Notes under the pieces: model-generated
Told to the model about the DNA's origin: nothing
What the model saw: only the letters and a program-made list of their open reading frames with translations
Database searches by the model: none
Assembly: GCA_003233475.1 (NCBI GenBank)
Contig: QILU01000176.1
Coordinates: 1-7,561 of the forward strand
DNA: 7,561 bases
Reading direction: 5' to 3'
From: Ahrensia sp.
Lineage (GTDB): Bacteria; Pseudomonadota; Alphaproteobacteria; Rhizobiales; Rhizobiaceae
In this document: positions 5,719 to 7,561 of the stretch, piece after piece
Layout of the letters: each line of letters starts with the position of its first letter
Position numbering within the stretch: the stretch's first letter is position 1
Translations under genes and position numbers: made by a program

Positions 5719-7250
5719 GTATATCCAGCAATACGAATGACTTCCATGCGATCCAACAATGGACCTGGAATATTGAGTGTATTGGCGGTTGTTACAAACA
5801 TCACGTTTGAGAGATCGTAATCGACCTCCAAATAATGGTCAGAAAAAGCGCTATTTTGTTCAGGATCCAACACTTCCAGCAAAGCCGAAGACGGGTCGCC
5901 CCTGAAATCCTGGCCCATCTTATCAACTTCATCGAGCAGAAAAAGGGGGTTGGTTTTCTTGGCCTTTTTCATGGACTGAATAATTTTACCCGGCATGGAA
6001 CCGATATAGGTTCTGCGATGCCCCCGGATTTCGGCTTCATCGCGCACACCACCCAATGACATGCGGACAAATTCACGCCCGGTGGCGTTGGCGATGGATT
6101 TACCCAGCGAGGTCTTGCCCACTCCGGGGGGGCCAACGAGGCATAAAATAGGGCCCTTGATTTTTGAAGAGCGGGTTTGAACAGCAAGAAATTCAACAAT
6201 ACGTTCTTTAACCTTTTCCAGACCGTAATGATCCGCATCCAACACTTCTTCAGCTTTGGCCAGATCGGTTTTAACACGGGATTTTTTGCCCCATGGAATA
6301 TCAAGCAGCCAATCCAGGTAATTGCGCACCACCGTTGCTTCCGCACTCATCGGGCTCATTTGTTTCAGTTTTTTATATTCGGCATCAGCCTTGAGGGCGG
6401 CTTCTTTGGAGAGTTTGGTCTTCTTGATTTTATCTCCCAACTCAGCCATCTCGTCACGGCCGTCTTCCCCATCACCCAGCTCCTTCTGGATCGCCTTCAT
6501 TTGCTCGTTGAGATAATACTCGCGCTGGGTTTTCTCCATTTGGCGTTTAACCCGACCACGAATACGCTTTTCAACCTGCAAGACAGAGATTTCACTTTCC
6601 ATCATGCCAAGAATTTTTTCCAACCTTTCCCGGATTGAAAGCAAATTCAGAATTTCCTGTTTGTCACCAATTTTAACAGCCAGATGGGACGCAATAGTGT
6701 CGGCGAGTTTCGCGTAATCTTCAATTTGTGTGACCGCCGAAACCACTTCCGGGGAAACCTTTTTGTTTAGCTTTACATAATTTTCGAATTGAGACGTAAC
6801 AGAGCGGGACAAAGCCTCAATCTGTACTTCGTCTTCTTCAATATCGGGGGCTGGAACCACATAGGCTTCATGGTATTCCTCCCGGTCGGTGAAGCGGGTG
6901 AGCGATGCACGCTCAAATCCTTCAACCAGAACTTTCACTGTGCCATCGGGCAATTTCAACAACTGTAATACAGTGGCCAAAGTGCCGATGTTATAAAGAG
7001 AGGTTGGAGACGGATCGTCGTCGGCGGCTTTCTTTTGGGTGACAAGTAGAATTTGCTTGTCATTTTGCATGACTTCTTCAAGGGCTGCGATGGATTTTTC
7101 GCGGCCAACAAAAAGCGGCACAATCATGTGCGGAAACACAACAATATCACGCAACGGCAAAACGGGGAAAATGCCGCCATTTGCATCAAAATCGATTTCC
7201 CTTTTGGAATCGTCTTTTGTCGAGCTGTCTTTATTTTTTTTGTCAGCCAT
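5685..7250 (-). CDS. lon: Lon N-terminal and ATPase part (frameshifted fragment, 521 residues)
   Basis: If read as it stands this frame makes a 521-residue protein. Residues about 29-220 are the Lon N-terminal substrate-recognition domain, beginning with [16 protein letters not shown] long helical, charged stretch follows (about 225-300). The AAA+ module carries Walker A GPPGVGKT at 373-380 (Lys379), Walker B LFLLDE at 436-441, sensor-1 Asn490 in TTANT and the arginine finger Arg501 in LLDRME. True Lon sequence ends at Thr511, and the last ten residues are out of frame. The small AAA+ lid with sensor 2 and the whole protease domain are lost, so on its own it could not degrade proteins and probably could not cycle ATP normally. 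The first 24 residues are lysine- and aspartate-rich. Confidence 0.7.
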   Translation of the reverse strand: MADKKNKDSSTKDDSKREIDFDANGGIFPVLPLRDIVVFPHMIVPLFVGREKSIAALEEVMQNDKQILLVTQKKAADDDPSPTSLYNIGTLATVLQLLKLPDGTVKVLVEGFERASLTRFTDREEYHEAYVVPAPDIEEDEVQIEALSRSVTSQFENYVKLNKKVSPEVVSAVTQIEDYAKLADTIASHLAVKIGDKQEILNLLSIRERLEKILGMMESEISVLQVEKRIRGRVKRQMEKTQREYYLNEQMKAIQKELGDGEDGRDEMAELGDKIKKTKLSKEAALKADAEYKKLKQMSPMSAEATVVRNYLDWLLDIPWGKKSRVKTDLAKAEEVLDADHYGLEKVKERIVEFLAVQTRSSKIKGPILCLVGPPGVGKTSLGKSIANATGREFVRMSLGGVRDEAEIRGHRRTYIGSMPGKIIQSMKKAKKTNPLFLLDEVDKMGQDFRGDPSSALLEVLDPEQNSAFSDHYLEVDYDLSNVMFVTTANTLNIPGPLLDRMEVIRIAGYTMKKSKLPAVI

Positions 7251-7277
7251 GAAAGTTCATCCTTGTTTGCGTCGAGC

Positions 7278-7389
7278 CGGAATTCTCCGCACCCGAATCT
7301 TTGGCGCCACAATAGCCACCAATTGCCCATCTGCCCACCGTCCCTCACACGGGAAATTGTGTTTGAAGGTTAAGGACGGAATTCCGCAC
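7278..7389. repeat. Repeated CGGAATTC-CCGCAC motif upstream of lon
   Basis: The plus strand carries CGGAATTCTCCGCAC at 7278-7292 and CGGAATTCCGCAC at 7377-7389: the same motif, differing by one inserted T, 99 bases apart. The second copy contains the perfect 10-base palindrome CGGAATTCCG (7377-7386). Both lie in the 234-base gap between clpX and lon, so they could be operator sites or remnants of a duplication. Between them CCGTCC/GGACGG can also form a stem in the lon leader. Confidence 0.5.
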
Positions 7390-7391
7390 TC

Positions 7392-7419
7392 ATGTGGGAC
7401 TTAATTTGTGGGATGCAAG
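7392..7419 (-). promoter_or_regulatory. Weak candidate heat-shock-type promoter of lon
   Basis: On the minus strand CTTGCA (7419-7414) is followed after 15 bases by CCCACAT (7398-7392). This loosely resembles the sigma-32 pattern CTTGAA...CCCCAT. lon is a heat-shock gene in many Proteobacteria, which makes the position sensible, but the -10 match is imperfect. The resulting leader of about 135 bases would include the repeated motif and possible stems. No better sigma-70 pair was seen. Confidence 0.25.
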
Positions 7420-7434
7420 GCGTTAATAAAGTAT

Positions 7435-7462
7435 TAAGCCCGCAGTCGATGCCACGGGCTTA
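7435..7462 (-). terminator. Candidate terminator of clpX
   Basis: On the minus strand TAAGCCCG (7462-7455) pairs with CGGGCTTA (7442-7435), an 8-base-pair stem with a 12-base loop that starts 22 bases after the clpX stop. It is followed by ATACTTTATTAA, which is AT-rich but not a clean T run. It probably separates clpX from lon transcription, perhaps incompletely. Confidence 0.6.
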
Positions 7463-7484
7463 TTAACTGCATTGCCGGGGAAGA

Positions 7485-7561
7485 TCAGGCGCTTTCTGCG
7501 ACTTCTTTCTGGTCTTTATCGGCGTAAATATAGAGCGGTGTTGTGTTTTCATTCACAACTT
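7485..7561 (-). CDS. clpX: ATP-dependent Clp protease ATP-binding subunit ClpX, C-terminal end only
   Basis: The last 24 codons before a TGA stop (7487-7485) read VVNENTTPLYIYADKDQKEV and then AESA. A VVxN stretch followed by a PL-x-IYA motif near the C-terminus is typical of ClpX, the AAA+ unfoldase partner of ClpP. Its place directly before lon and hup on the same strand agrees with the conserved clpP-clpX-lon-hup order. Only the tail is in the window, so no ATPase motifs can be checked. The identification rests on the tail motif plus synteny. Confidence 0.85.
   Translation of the reverse strand, partial: VVNENTTPLYIYADKDQKEVAESA

Larger units (their letters stand above)
4789..7250 (-). 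pseudogene. lon: lon, ATP-dependent protease La, interrupted by one frameshift
   Basis: Lon is a cytoplasmic AAA+ serine protease that degrades misfolded and regulatory proteins. Together the two reading frames cover a complete Lon of about 820 residues with N-terminal substrate-binding, ATPase and protease domains. At about 5718-5720 the frame breaks: the upstream frame gives GYT and then [10 protein letters not shown] and a stop at 5685, while the expected continuation [11 protein letters not shown] is found in the frame one base back. Family members usually read GYTEDEKVE here, so four bases (equivalent to GAAG or GGAA) appear to be missing. No other stop or shift was seen, and every catalytic motif is kept. 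This points to a very recent mutation, a base-calling or assembly error, or recoding. ATG at 7250 has AAGGA 9 bases upstream. The order clpX-lon-hup is conserved. Confidence 0.85.

Noticed and set aside
6177..6638. Plus-strand open frame of 153 codons
   Set aside because: It lies entirely opposite lon coding sequence that matches the Lon family; its composition (Phe- and His-rich) is what antisense of a charged helical region gives, and it has no family resemblance.
7039..7404. Plus-strand open frames of 106-121 codons reaching into the lon upstream gap
   Set aside because: Mostly antisense to the lon 5' end; no homology seen, and the part outside lon holds repeats and a probable promoter.
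7525..7561. Apparent second frameshift in the clpX tail
   Set aside because: It came from a mis-copied base string; re-reading block by block gives an uninterrupted frame to the TGA at 7485.

Overview
The window is a piece of an alphaproteobacterial chromosome, with GC near one half. The evidence is the gene order clpX-lon-hup followed by a two-tRNA cluster and the nuo operon, together with NuoA/B/D sequences that look typical of Alphaproteobacteria. Genus and order cannot be fixed by reading. Nothing suggests a phage, plasmid, insertion sequence or CRISPR array.

Layout, left to right. Positions 1-3591 (minus strand) hold the start of the respiratory complex I operon, read nuoA-nuoB-nuoC-small gene-nuoD-nuoE, with nuoE running off the left edge. 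The small gene (1778-1981) encodes an unrecognised 67-residue protein with two membrane segments, fitted between nuoC and nuoD with its own strong ribosome binding site. Positions 3592-3839 are a divergent promoter region: nuo leftward, tRNAs rightward. tRNA-Asp(GTC) and tRNA-Val(TAC) lie at 3840-4027 on the plus strand. They are followed by a short repeat and GC-rich hairpin zone and then the hup terminator.

Positions 4230-4508 (minus) encode the nucleoid protein HU. Its leader (4509-4617) contains a terminator-shaped hairpin with a T tract directly before the Shine-Dalgarno, plus sequences that could form a competing antiterminator. Positions 4789-7250 (minus) carry the lon protease gene, interrupted by a single frameshift near 5719 between the ATPase core and the sensor-2/protease part. 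Positions 7251-7484 are the lon upstream region, with a clpX terminator candidate and a repeated palindromic motif. The last 77 bases are the 3' end of clpX.

Functionally the window joins protein quality control (ClpX, Lon), nucleoid architecture (HU, a known Lon substrate in E. coli), two tRNAs and the peripheral arm plus first membrane subunit of NADH:quinone oxidoreductase. The points most worth a second look are the broken lon gene, the extra membrane protein gene inside nuo, and the possible attenuator ahead of hup.
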